From contig JAUWZD010000001.1 in the NCBI GenBank assembly GCA_030615505.1, positions 40,150 through 104,149 of the forward strand: a stretch of DNA of 64,000 nt, written 5' to 3'. This DNA is from Spirochaetales bacterium. GTDB lineage: Bacteria; Spirochaetota; Spirochaetia; SZUA-6; DRHE01. The translations under genes and the position numbers were made by a program. The notes under the pieces are model-generated. The model worked only from the letters and a program-made list of their open reading frames with translations. It did no database searches and was not told where the DNA came from. Positions 1 to 7,346 of the stretch are shown piece after piece. Position 1 is the first letter of the stretch; every line of letters starts with the position of its first letter.

Positions 1-1210
1 GCTAACAGGAGTTAAAGTCAAGCTGATTAAACCACCGGCACCCGAATACGATACAAAAATGACCGCCATGCTGGCAACGGGAGAGCCCCTTGATATTGTT
101 TATCTCCTGGACTCTCACTTCGATGCACTGTGGGATCAGCACTTGTTTGAGCCACTCACAGACAGGATTATGAGCTCAAAAGTATTGAGCGATCCGGAGA
201 TTATACCCATGTCCGAGTGGGACCGAATCAGAAGGGATGACGGTGACATCTATGCAGTATTCCAAAAATTTGAGCAGGGAACCCTTCCGATTGTGAGAGC
301 GGATTGGATGGAAAAACTTGGCTTTGCTCCTCCGGAGACTCTTGATGAGTATTATGAGCTTCTAAAAGCCTTTACCTTTCAGGATCCTGATGGAAACGGT
401 AAAGACGATACCTACGGTCTTGCCCTTGGCTTCACCATCTATGAAAGCTCAGGTTTTTTTGGGGCCTATGGTTTTATGAAGGGATTTGCAAAAGACGCTG
501 CAGGAAATCTGTACGCGCCTCATGCAACGGAAGAAGCAATACCTGTATATGAATGGCTGGCAAAGCTTTACAGAGAAGGCATTCTTGAGCCTAACTTCGT
601 TACCAATAAGTCTTCAAACTTTCGGGATTTATTCATGACGGACAAAGCAGGTATGACCTGCTATTGGGCTGCCTGGGTCGGTATGTTCAATCAGATGGTA
701 AAAACTAAAAATCCCGACAGTCCCTTCAAAGCAAGAGGACTGGTCCCTCCCAAAGGTCCAGGAGGAAGGCTGCTGCGGGCCGGCAGTGATGGTCTAATGG
801 TTATTCCAAAATGGTCTGAGCATAAGGATCTGGCCTTTAAAATACTCGAGTTCTGGCATACACATGAGGGCTGCGTTGTAAGCTGCTTTGGCGAGCTCGG
901 TCACGACTACAATATAGTTGATGGAAAGTATGTTATGACCGAAATCGGCGAAGCCTCTATGGGGCAGCACAGCGCTCCCCAGCCAAAATCTTTGAAGTGG
1001 AAGAATCCATTTGGTGAGTTGGAGGGATTCGATGAGGCTGCAGAAATAATAAGAAAATATGCCCGTCCGGAAATGGTAACACCGTATAGAGCGCAGTGGG
1101 AGACAATTGTAAGATCTGAAGCTGCCAAAATAATCCTCGGTGACATCTCAGCCGAGCAAGGCATTAAAAACATGCAGAGAAGGTTCAAGGAAGAGGGTAT
1201 CTACAAATAG
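1..1210 (+). CDS. ABC transporter extracellular solute-binding protein, 5' end outside window
   Basis: Family 1 sugar-type binding protein of a CUT1 importer, delivering substrate to the two permeases encoded just downstream. The ORF track starts it at the ATG at 59, but the same frame is open back to the window edge and reads TGVKVKLIKPPAPEYDTKMT, which joins smoothly to the rest. The true start and signal peptide therefore lie upstream of this window. About 400 residues are visible, close to full length for the family. The body carries typical type I binding-protein stretches such as LDEYYELLKAFTFQDPDGNGKDDTYG (a family D-x-D-x-N-x-K-D-D element). The substrate cannot be read from sequence. 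The family and operon are secure, the specificity is not. Confidence 0.9.
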   Translation, partial: LTGVKVKLIKPPAPEYDTKMTAMLATGEPLDIVYLLDSHFDALWDQHLFEPLTDRIMSSKVLSDPEIIPMSEWDRIRRDDGDIYAVFQKFEQGTLPIVRADWMEKLGFAPPETLDEYYELLKAFTFQDPDGNGKDDTYGLALGFTIYESSGFFGAYGFMKGFAKDAAGNLYAPHATEEAIPVYEWLAKLYREGILEPNFVTNKSSNFRDLFMTDKAGMTCYWAAWVGMFNQMVKTKNPDSPFKARGLVPPKGPGGRLLRAGSDGLMVIPKWSEHKDLAFKILEFWHTHEGCVVSCFGELGHDYNIVDGKYVMTEIGEASMGQHSAPQPKSLKWKNPFGELEGFDEAAEIIRKYARPEMVTPYRAQWETIVRSEAAKIILGDISAEQGIKNMQRRFKEEGIYK

Positions 1211-1226
1211 TAGCTTCTGTGAAATC

Positions 1227-1264
1227 ATACCTGCCTCGCTTCTGCGGAGGCAGGTATTTTTCTT
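1227..1264 (+). terminator. Intercistronic hairpin with T-run between binding protein and permease
   Basis: A perfect 11-bp stem (ATACCTGCCTC pairing with GAGGCAGGTAT) with a 9-nt loop is followed at once by TTTTTCTT. It lies 16 nt after the stop of the binding-protein gene and 10 nt before the permease start. The position suggests a partial terminator or mRNA-stabilising structure that keeps binding-protein message above permease message, as is known for many sugar importers. A matching hairpin occupies the same place in the second sugar operon of this window (30131-30168). Confidence 0.75.
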
Positions 1265-1273
1265 AAAGGCGAT

Positions 1274-2164
1274 ATGAGGACTCGAAAAAATATACTCAAA
1301 CAGATCTTTAAGGTCAGGCTGCTCTATCTATTGATGCTTCCGACCCTGGTCTATTTCTTTATATTCGCCTATTTCCCGATTTTTGATGGGTTCAGAATCA
1401 GCTTTCAGGACTTTCGCTTTGTTGGGGAGAGCCGTTTTGTGGGATTTGACAATTATAGAGAAGCGGTTCAGACTCCCGGTTTCTGGCGGGCTTTCAGAAA
1501 CACGCTCATCCTGGGCTTCGGCAATGTCATGCTGACCGCGTTTATCCCCATGGTGCTCGCCCTGCTGCTCAACGAGCTGCGTATTGCAGCCTGGAAGCGA
1601 TTTACCCAGACTATAATCTACATGCCCCATCTCTTCTCCTGGGTGATAGTTGGCGGGATCTGGATATTCATGCTTTCACCGAATGCGGGGATCATCAACG
1701 TAATCAGGAATCTTTTTGGGCTGGATTCTATCTACTTTATGGCCAAAGAAACCTACGCCCAGCCCATCATGATCGGGGTGAATCTCTGGAAACAGGCCGG
1801 ATTTGTCTGCATCCTCTATTTGGCCACAATTGCGGGCATCAACCCTGAGCTCTACCAGGCCGCTATGATCGACGGCGCCGGGGCTTTCAAGCGAGTGTTC
1901 TACATTACCGTTCCGGAACTTCTCAGCACCTTAAGAGTGGTTTTGCTGCTCAACATCATGGGGGCCTTGAGGATGTTCAATCAGATCTGGGTCATGCGCA
2001 ATGAGGTTATTGCGCCGAAGGTGGATGTGCTCATGTACTACGTATACGAAAGAGGCCTGGTACAGTTCAAGATTGGCTACGCAGCGGCCATATCGGTGCT
2101 AATATTTGTATTGACTTTCATTATTACGGCAATATCGAATCGTTTCATCAAGTATACTGCCTAA
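1274..2164 (+). CDS. Sugar ABC transporter permease (CUT1, MalF/UgpA type)
   Basis: Inner-membrane permease of 296 residues. It starts with a basic leader followed by hydrophobic TM1 (LLYLLMLPTLVYFFIFAYFPIF) and has about six membrane segments in all. The EAA loop that docks the ATPase is visible near residue 196 as YQAAMIDGAGAFKRVFYITVPE, fitting the EAA-x3-G-x9-I-x-LP rule. It is the first of two permeases, 15 bp from the second. No ATPase gene is present in the operon, so a shared MsmX/UgpC-like ATPase encoded elsewhere is inferred. The start codon follows a purine stretch AAAGGCGAT. Confidence 0.93.
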   Translation: MRTRKNILKQIFKVRLLYLLMLPTLVYFFIFAYFPIFDGFRISFQDFRFVGESRFVGFDNYREAVQTPGFWRAFRNTLILGFGNVMLTAFIPMVLALLLNELRIAAWKRFTQTIIYMPHLFSWVIVGGIWIFMLSPNAGIINVIRNLFGLDSIYFMAKETYAQPIMIGVNLWKQAGFVCILYLATIAGINPELYQAAMIDGAGAFKRVFYITVPELLSTLRVVLLLNIMGALRMFNQIWVMRNEVIAPKVDVLMYYVYERGLVQFKIGYAAAISVLIFVLTFIITAISNRFIKYTA

Positions 2165-2179
2165 AGCAATGGGAGAGAG

Positions 2180-3037
2180 ATGATCAGAACAACCACTTTG
2201 AGAAAACTATTTGTCGTAGTAAACAACCTGATATTGATTTCCCTGGCATTGACCATGGTTGTACCCCTGGTTAATGTGCTGGCCGTATCCTTTACCACGG
2301 ACCTGGAATCCTACGAGAACGTAATAAAGCTCTTCCCCCGTGAACCCAGTCTTGAGGGATATAAGGCTCTTTTCCAACAGATAGCTATCTTGAGGCCCTT
2401 TCTGAATAACGTTTTTGTTACAGTCATTGGCACCTTTCTCCATGTCATATTATGCGCCATGGCGGGATACGTCCTGATCAGGGAAAAATTTCTCGGTAAG
2501 GCGATCCTTGTAATTCTCGTAACCATACCCATGATGATACCCTTCGAGATGATTATCATTCCGGTATATGTAACCGTAAAACGCCTGGGCCTGATGGATA
2601 CCCTCTGGTCTATCATTATTATCGGGGTTGTTTCGACCTTCAGTATCCTGCTGATGAAGAATTACTTCGAAGGAATCCCCAGGTCCCTGGAAGAATCCGC
2701 TTTCATGGACGGCGCCGGCGAACTGACCATTTTTTTCAGAATATATCTTCCCCTTGCTAAAGCCGGACTGGCCACCATCACTATCTTCCAGTTTGTCTAC
2801 AAATGGAACCATATCCTGCCTGCCGTCCTGTTCTTACATTCAGTTGAAAAATATACCCTGCAAATCGTCCTGAAGAGCCTGGTGGTAAGCCAGGAACTGA
2901 GCGGTACCACTCTGTCCGTAGCCAATAATGCCCGGATGGGTGGGATCGTATTCGCCATCATTCCCTTAATTGTGGTATATTTATTTGCCCAAAAATATTT
3001 CATCAAAGGCATTATGATCGGGGCGGTCAAGGAATGA
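2180..3037 (+). CDS. Sugar ABC transporter permease (CUT1, MalG/AraQ type)
   Basis: Second inner-membrane permease, 285 residues, with a hydrophobic N-terminal segment and further membrane spans. The EAA loop reads LEESAFMDGAGELTIFFRIYLP around residue 170. The start is preceded by GGGAGAG. It partners the upstream permease and the binding protein. Its stop codon overlaps the start of the GntR-type regulator gene (ATGA), so transporter and regulator are translationally coupled. Confidence 0.93.
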   Translation: MIRTTTLRKLFVVVNNLILISLALTMVVPLVNVLAVSFTTDLESYENVIKLFPREPSLEGYKALFQQIAILRPFLNNVFVTVIGTFLHVILCAMAGYVLIREKFLGKAILVILVTIPMMIPFEMIIIPVYVTVKRLGLMDTLWSIIIIGVVSTFSILLMKNYFEGIPRSLEESAFMDGAGELTIFFRIYLPLAKAGLATITIFQFVYKWNHILPAVLFLHSVEKYTLQIVLKSLVVSQELSGTTLSVANNARMGGIVFAIIPLIVVYLFAQKYFIKGIMIGAVKE

Positions 3038-4122
3038 AGGCCAGAGAAAAAAAGTATTTAATAGTAAAAAAATTTATCCTGAAAGGCATCGAGGAAGACA
3101 TCTACAAACCCGGTGGTAAAATTCCAACAGAAGATGAAATCATGGGCACCCTGGGGTTCAGCCGGAGTCCGGTACGTCATGCCATAATGCAGCTCGAACA
3201 GGAAGGCTATATCTATAAGATCCACGGAAGCGGCAGCTTTGTGAAGCAGGCAATTACCGATGACCCGATTGATATATATGCCCTTCTTTATCCGAATTCC
3301 AAGGGAATAGAGAAAGATTTTATATACGGTATGCGGCAGGCTGTCAATAATTCACACATCAGAGACCTCCATTTAATTCTCAAAAAGCCCGGAAGAAATG
3401 CGAAAGAGATGATAGAGATTCTTCAGTCACTGGATACGAGCAAAAGGGGAGGGATCATTATCATTCCCTTCCTGGAGCGAACCCGGCAGGCTAATCGTCT
3501 GCTTGCCGCCAATCTTAGAAAAATTGAAAAAGAAAATTTCACTGTTGTGCAGCTGGATCGAATTGTTCCGGAATATGACGGCAGCTGCGTCATGTCCGAT
3601 CACCGCAAGAGCGCCTATGATATGATAAAATATCTCATCGATAAGGGTCATAAGAAAATAGCTATTATTTATGAACATCCTGAGAACAGCTCCATAAAAT
3701 TAAGACTCCAGGGTGTTAAGGACTGTCTGGACGATGAAGGATTTTCCCTTCCTGAATCTAATCAATTTCAATTCGCCATAGATGAGATTGCCGGGAATGG
3801 AAAAACTATTGTAGAACAGATCCGGAAAGAGAATATTTCAGCCGTATTCTGTTTTGAGAGTGAGATCGCCCTTGAAATCTATAAGGTCTTTGCAGATTAT
3901 AATATTGCCATACCGGAAGAGCTTTCCCTCTGTTCTTTTGATGATCATAGTTTTATTGGCTTTCGAGATGGTTTTATCACCGCGGTTATCCAGCCTCTGG
4001 AAGAGTTGGGGTATTTTGCTTTGGATCTGATTTTGAGAGGAGTGGGACAGAGAAGCCGAAAATCGATTAAAATGATCATGGAGCCTGTGATCATCGAAAG
4101 AAAGAGCGTTGCGGAAATATAA
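3034..4122 (+). CDS. GntR-family regulator with LacI-type effector domain
   Basis: Transcription factor of 362 residues with AraR-like architecture. The N-terminal winged helix (about 1-70) contains the GntR pattern GGKIPTEDEIMGTLGFSRSP and VRHAIMQLEQEGYIYKIHGSGSFV. A periplasmic-binding-protein-like sensor domain follows (about 75-360), with LacI/GalR-like elements such as DHRKSAYDMIKYLIDKGHKKIAII and LSLCSFDDHSFIGF. It probably senses the sugar imported by the adjacent ABC system and controls this operon. Any operator would lie upstream of the window. It overlaps the preceding permease by 4 nt and the next gene by 14 nt. Confidence 0.92.
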   Translation: MKAREKKYLIVKKFILKGIEEDIYKPGGKIPTEDEIMGTLGFSRSPVRHAIMQLEQEGYIYKIHGSGSFVKQAITDDPIDIYALLYPNSKGIEKDFIYGMRQAVNNSHIRDLHLILKKPGRNAKEMIEILQSLDTSKRGGIIIIPFLERTRQANRLLAANLRKIEKENFTVVQLDRIVPEYDGSCVMSDHRKSAYDMIKYLIDKGHKKIAIIYEHPENSSIKLRLQGVKDCLDDEGFSLPESNQFQFAIDEIAGNGKTIVEQIRKENISAVFCFESEIALEIYKVFADYNIAIPEELSLCSFDDHSFIGFRDGFITAVIQPLEELGYFALDLILRGVGQRSRKSIKMIMEPVIIERKSVAEI

Positions 4123-5722
4123 ACTTTACTTTGCCGATCTCCATTTTCATACTCACTATTCAGATAACAGGGACAGAGCCTCCATCGAGAATATGATTCT
4201 CGAGGGAAGAAAATATGATATTACGATTTTTGGCATAGGGGATCACAATCACAACCTGGATATTAAGAAGTGGAAACAGCAGTTGAAGGAAGCGGAAGAT
4301 CTCAGGAAGAAATATCCTTCCTTCCTTATATATAATAATTGTGAAATAACCTTCCTTGTGGGGCATTTTCTGGTCCTTGAACCCGGCCTTATTACGGGAA
4401 CAATACAGGAGGGCTACAAGTTCCTCTATAATAACCATGATATTATTAAAATAATCAATCATCCCAATCCGGCGACTGATGAGTGGCATAAGCGGATTAT
4501 TCCTTCTGTGTCGGCTATTGAAGTGGTTAATGGAGCGGTTTTTCGTGAAGCGAAGAGAGCCGGTTATCGATTCACATCGGCAATGGATATTCCTCTCATT
4601 CAGATGTATGCAAAATACCTTAGCCTTGATTATCCCGTGGCGGCCATCGGGAACAGTGACGCCCATGAGCTGGCTGATATGGGCTCCGGAATGACCGGAT
4701 TATGGCTTCAGGATCCGCCGGATAATGCAGGGGTGCTTCAGGCTGTCCGGGATAGAAGGGCCTTTGCTACTACGGACCCCGGTATTTGCATCCGATGCGA
4801 GCTGGATCAGCAGCGGGGAGAATATTCATGGGAAGTTGAATGGAATCCCGTTAACCCGGCTGCAGCAAAAAAATTCCGGGTAGAGGTGTATAACAGGGAC
4901 AAGAAACTGGACACTACAGATGGCAGTGGACAAATTGATGCGCAGGAGGAAGGTCTGTACTGGGTCGCTGCTTTTAATGATGAAGCTATTGAAGTTTCAT
5001 CCCCGCTGTACAAATACGATGAAAAGGAAAAATCAGATTCATCTCGTAAAAAAATAATTAAGGCAGATGATCTGGTAAAGATGAGCTTAAAAGATATGCA
5101 GTGGCTCAGTCTTCATGAAAAAGCATCCCTCGATCTGTCCACTTTAAGAAGAGAGGGGGCTGCAGAAATCGAATTACTCTCATCAAAAAGTTCTCCCGAG
5201 ATCATTGATGCGGATGGCAACAGAGTGGGGTATAAGGTGGTTAATCCGGGGAAGGAGAGAATCGTTATAGATAAGAGATGTGATCCTCCCTGTTTTGATG
5301 AATTCTTCCTCTGGCTGGAACGGAATGAAATTCATGAGTGTATGTTTTGGGAAATCGATTATAAGAAGATCAACGATCTCTTCATTTTCGATGGAATCTT
5401 AGTACCAGCCAAAATGGTTTTTAGAAAGGGTTTCTGTAATCGGTATCGAAAAGAGCTGTCCCGGATTAAGGGACTTATAACTCCAAAAACGAAGTTCCGG
5501 CTCTATGTTAGAACACTCTTTAAAATGACCATACAGATTAATTTGGATGATCATCCCTTCCCCATGAAGATTGAAAATCATAACAATACAAATCTCAACA
5601 GCCTGCTGCTCTTTATAGATCAGGATGTAGATTATCCCGAGTTTTCACAATTTATTAATACAGAATCTATGGATAACACGGAATATGATAATAAACAAAA
5701 AATCTATCAGGTATTTTTATAG
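4109..5722 (+). CDS. PHP-domain metal-dependent phosphoesterase with C-terminal extension
   Basis: Protein of 537 residues. Residues 1 to about 230 form a PHP domain. Metal ligands are visible as LHFHTHYSD (HxH), GDHNHN, an isolated Glu in NNCEITF, NHPNP and GNSDAHE. The roughly 300-residue C-terminal part has no motif I recognise. Its first section, around DPGICIRCELDQQRGEYSWEVEW, looks like a beta-rich domain. The start is TTG at 4109, inside the end of the regulator gene, giving a 14-nt overlap and probable translational coupling. No signal peptide is seen, so it should act in the cytoplasm. The operon position suggests it hydrolyses a phosphate ester derived from the imported compound. 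That is inference. Confidence 0.85.
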   Translation: MRKYKLYFADLHFHTHYSDNRDRASIENMILEGRKYDITIFGIGDHNHNLDIKKWKQQLKEAEDLRKKYPSFLIYNNCEITFLVGHFLVLEPGLITGTIQEGYKFLYNNHDIIKIINHPNPATDEWHKRIIPSVSAIEVVNGAVFREAKRAGYRFTSAMDIPLIQMYAKYLSLDYPVAAIGNSDAHELADMGSGMTGLWLQDPPDNAGVLQAVRDRRAFATTDPGICIRCELDQQRGEYSWEVEWNPVNPAAAKKFRVEVYNRDKKLDTTDGSGQIDAQEEGLYWVAAFNDEAIEVSSPLYKYDEKEKSDSSRKKIIKADDLVKMSLKDMQWLSLHEKASLDLSTLRREGAAEIELLSSKSSPEIIDADGNRVGYKVVNPGKERIVIDKRCDPPCFDEFFLWLERNEIHECMFWEIDYKKINDLFIFDGILVPAKMVFRKGFCNRYRKELSRIKGLITPKTKFRLYVRTLFKMTIQINLDDHPFPMKIENHNNTNLNSLLLFIDQDVDYPEFSQFINTESMDNTEYDNKQKIYQVFL

Positions 5723-6037
5723 CTTTTTCTGTTTTTGAATTGAGGCTGTCCAACCTCAATTAGATGGCTTCTTAGCTGGGCGGTTATTTAGCCCGTGTTT
5801 TGGTTAGGAATTCTCATTTCAAGAGCAGCCCTTAAACCATTTGAAAATGAATATCCAGGCTATAGAGAGCCAGCCCCATTTGCATGGCCGAGGCAGCTAT
5901 CCAGATATCATTGGTTGGTATGGGACTCCCTTTTTTTCTCAAGTTCCAGTAAATCTGTGCGTAAAATTCAGCAGTAATATCATCCATTTGAACCAATAAT
6001 AGTTTTGACAGTTTGCTTTAATGTATTGTAGAGTCAG
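5723..6037. other. Intergenic gap of about 315 bp with one short inverted repeat
   Basis: No convincing gene here. The track ORF at 5795-5977 has no family-like pattern and no ribosome-binding site. The only structure is an 8-bp inverted repeat, AATTGAGG at 5738-5745 and CCTCAATT at 5754-5761, 16 nt after the PHP gene stop. It has no following T-run, so it is at most a weak terminator or processing site. Confidence 0.4.
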
Positions 6038-7330
6038 ATGCTAATGGAAGAGTTTGATAATAATCTCCCCGGCACATTTTCTCTGCTTGTAAAGCCGGCG
6101 TCTGCGGACTGCAATCTCTGTTGCGATTACTGCTTCTATCTTGACCGAAGCTCTCTGTATCCGGAGACAAAGGTGCACCGTATGAGCGACAGTGTTTTAG
6201 AGCGCATGATTTCCAGCTATATGGCAACACGGCAGCACACATATTCATTCGGCTGGCAGGGCGGTGAGCCGACATTGATGGGAGTAGAGTTCCTTAAAAA
6301 GGTTACGGAACTTCAGAAAAAATACGGCCGGCAGGGTGCGATAGTGTCCAATGGGCTGCAGACCAATGCCACTCTGATCGATGATGAACTGGCGGCCCAT
6401 CTATCAAAATATCGCTTTTTAGTTGGGGTAAGCATTGACGGGCCTGCTGAAATACACAATAGGTACAGACAGTATGCAGACGGAAGGGGTTCGCATGCAG
6501 CGGTGCTTCGGGGTATCGAATGTCTGAACAGGCATAATGTGGAATTCAATGCCCTGGTGCTGGTCAGCTCTGCAAACATAAAGAAGGCTATAATAGTCTA
6601 TAATTATTTACGCAACCATGGAATTAATTATCATCAGTACATTCCATGTGTAGAATTTGATAATTTCGGGCAGCCGCTCCCCTATTCAATCGCTGCAAAG
6701 GAATGGGGAGATTTTCTCTGTGAAATATTTGATGAATGGATCATTAAGGATAGGCATAAGGTTTCTATCCGCCTATTCGATGCCATTCTGGGTTATATGG
6801 TTGATAGACGCTACAGTATGTGCACACAGGGAGGGAATTGCCGCCAGTATTTCTTGGTGGAGTATAATGGTGATGTATATCCCTGTGATTTTTTCGTGGA
6901 AAGACATACGAAATTGGGTAACATAATGAAGAATAACTGGAAAGAAGTGGGAGGCTCCTCCAGGTATCGCTCCTTTGGCAATAAGAAGGCGGATTGGAAC
7001 AGCCTCTGCTCATGCTGTGACTATCTGGAGTTCTGCTCGGGTGATTGCTTAAGACATCGTGTGTACCGGGGTGAGACGCCGAATACTCTGAGCTGGCTGT
7101 GCGAGGGATGGAAGAAATTCTACGCTCATAATATTCCCTCATTTCAAAAGATCGCTCTGTCCATTTTAAATGAAAGGCAGTTATCCCTGCCTTCGGCGCA
7201 GAGGAAATTTTATGATACGCTGCCACGGATTAGGATCGGCTGGAACGATCCCTGCTACTGCGGAAGCGGCCGGAAATACAGGCTCTGTCATGGAGCTGCA
7301 AAGGGGAAAAATAAGCAAGTATCAAGATAA
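6038..7330 (+). CDS. Radical SAM enzyme, anaerobic sulfatase-maturase type, with SEC-C tail
   Basis: Iron-sulfur enzyme of 430 residues in the anSME family, which oxidises an active-site Cys or Ser of sulfatases to formylglycine using S-adenosylmethionine. The SAM cluster motif is CNLCCDYCFYLD (C25, C29, C32). GWQGGEPTL follows, and then a SPASM region with a Cys-rich C-terminal half (CTQGGNCRQY, YPCDFF, CSCCDYLEFCSGDC) for two auxiliary clusters. The last 25 residues form a SEC-C zinc motif, DPCYCGSGRKYRLCHG. No sulfatase lies in this window, so it acts on a distant target or on another peptide. ATGs at 6038 and 6044 are both possible starts. It is convergent with the next gene, 16 bp away. 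Confidence 0.9.
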   Translation: MLMEEFDNNLPGTFSLLVKPASADCNLCCDYCFYLDRSSLYPETKVHRMSDSVLERMISSYMATRQHTYSFGWQGGEPTLMGVEFLKKVTELQKKYGRQGAIVSNGLQTNATLIDDELAAHLSKYRFLVGVSIDGPAEIHNRYRQYADGRGSHAAVLRGIECLNRHNVEFNALVLVSSANIKKAIIVYNYLRNHGINYHQYIPCVEFDNFGQPLPYSIAAKEWGDFLCEIFDEWIIKDRHKVSIRLFDAILGYMVDRRYSMCTQGGNCRQYFLVEYNGDVYPCDFFVERHTKLGNIMKNNWKEVGGSSRYRSFGNKKADWNSLCSCCDYLEFCSGDCLRHRVYRGETPNTLSWLCEGWKKFYAHNIPSFQKIALSILNERQLSLPSAQRKFYDTLPRIRIGWNDPCYCGSGRKYRLCHGAAKGKNKQVSR

Positions 7331-7346
7331 TGCTCTAAAGGCTTAC

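Noticed and set aside
4160-4666. Long minus-strand ORF of 168 residues inside the PHP gene.
   Set aside because: Shadow of a well-supported gene whose metal motifs are in the plus frame.
5795-5977. Track ORF of 60 residues between the PHP and radical SAM genes.
   Set aside because: No ribosome-binding site, low-complexity end and no family-like pattern.
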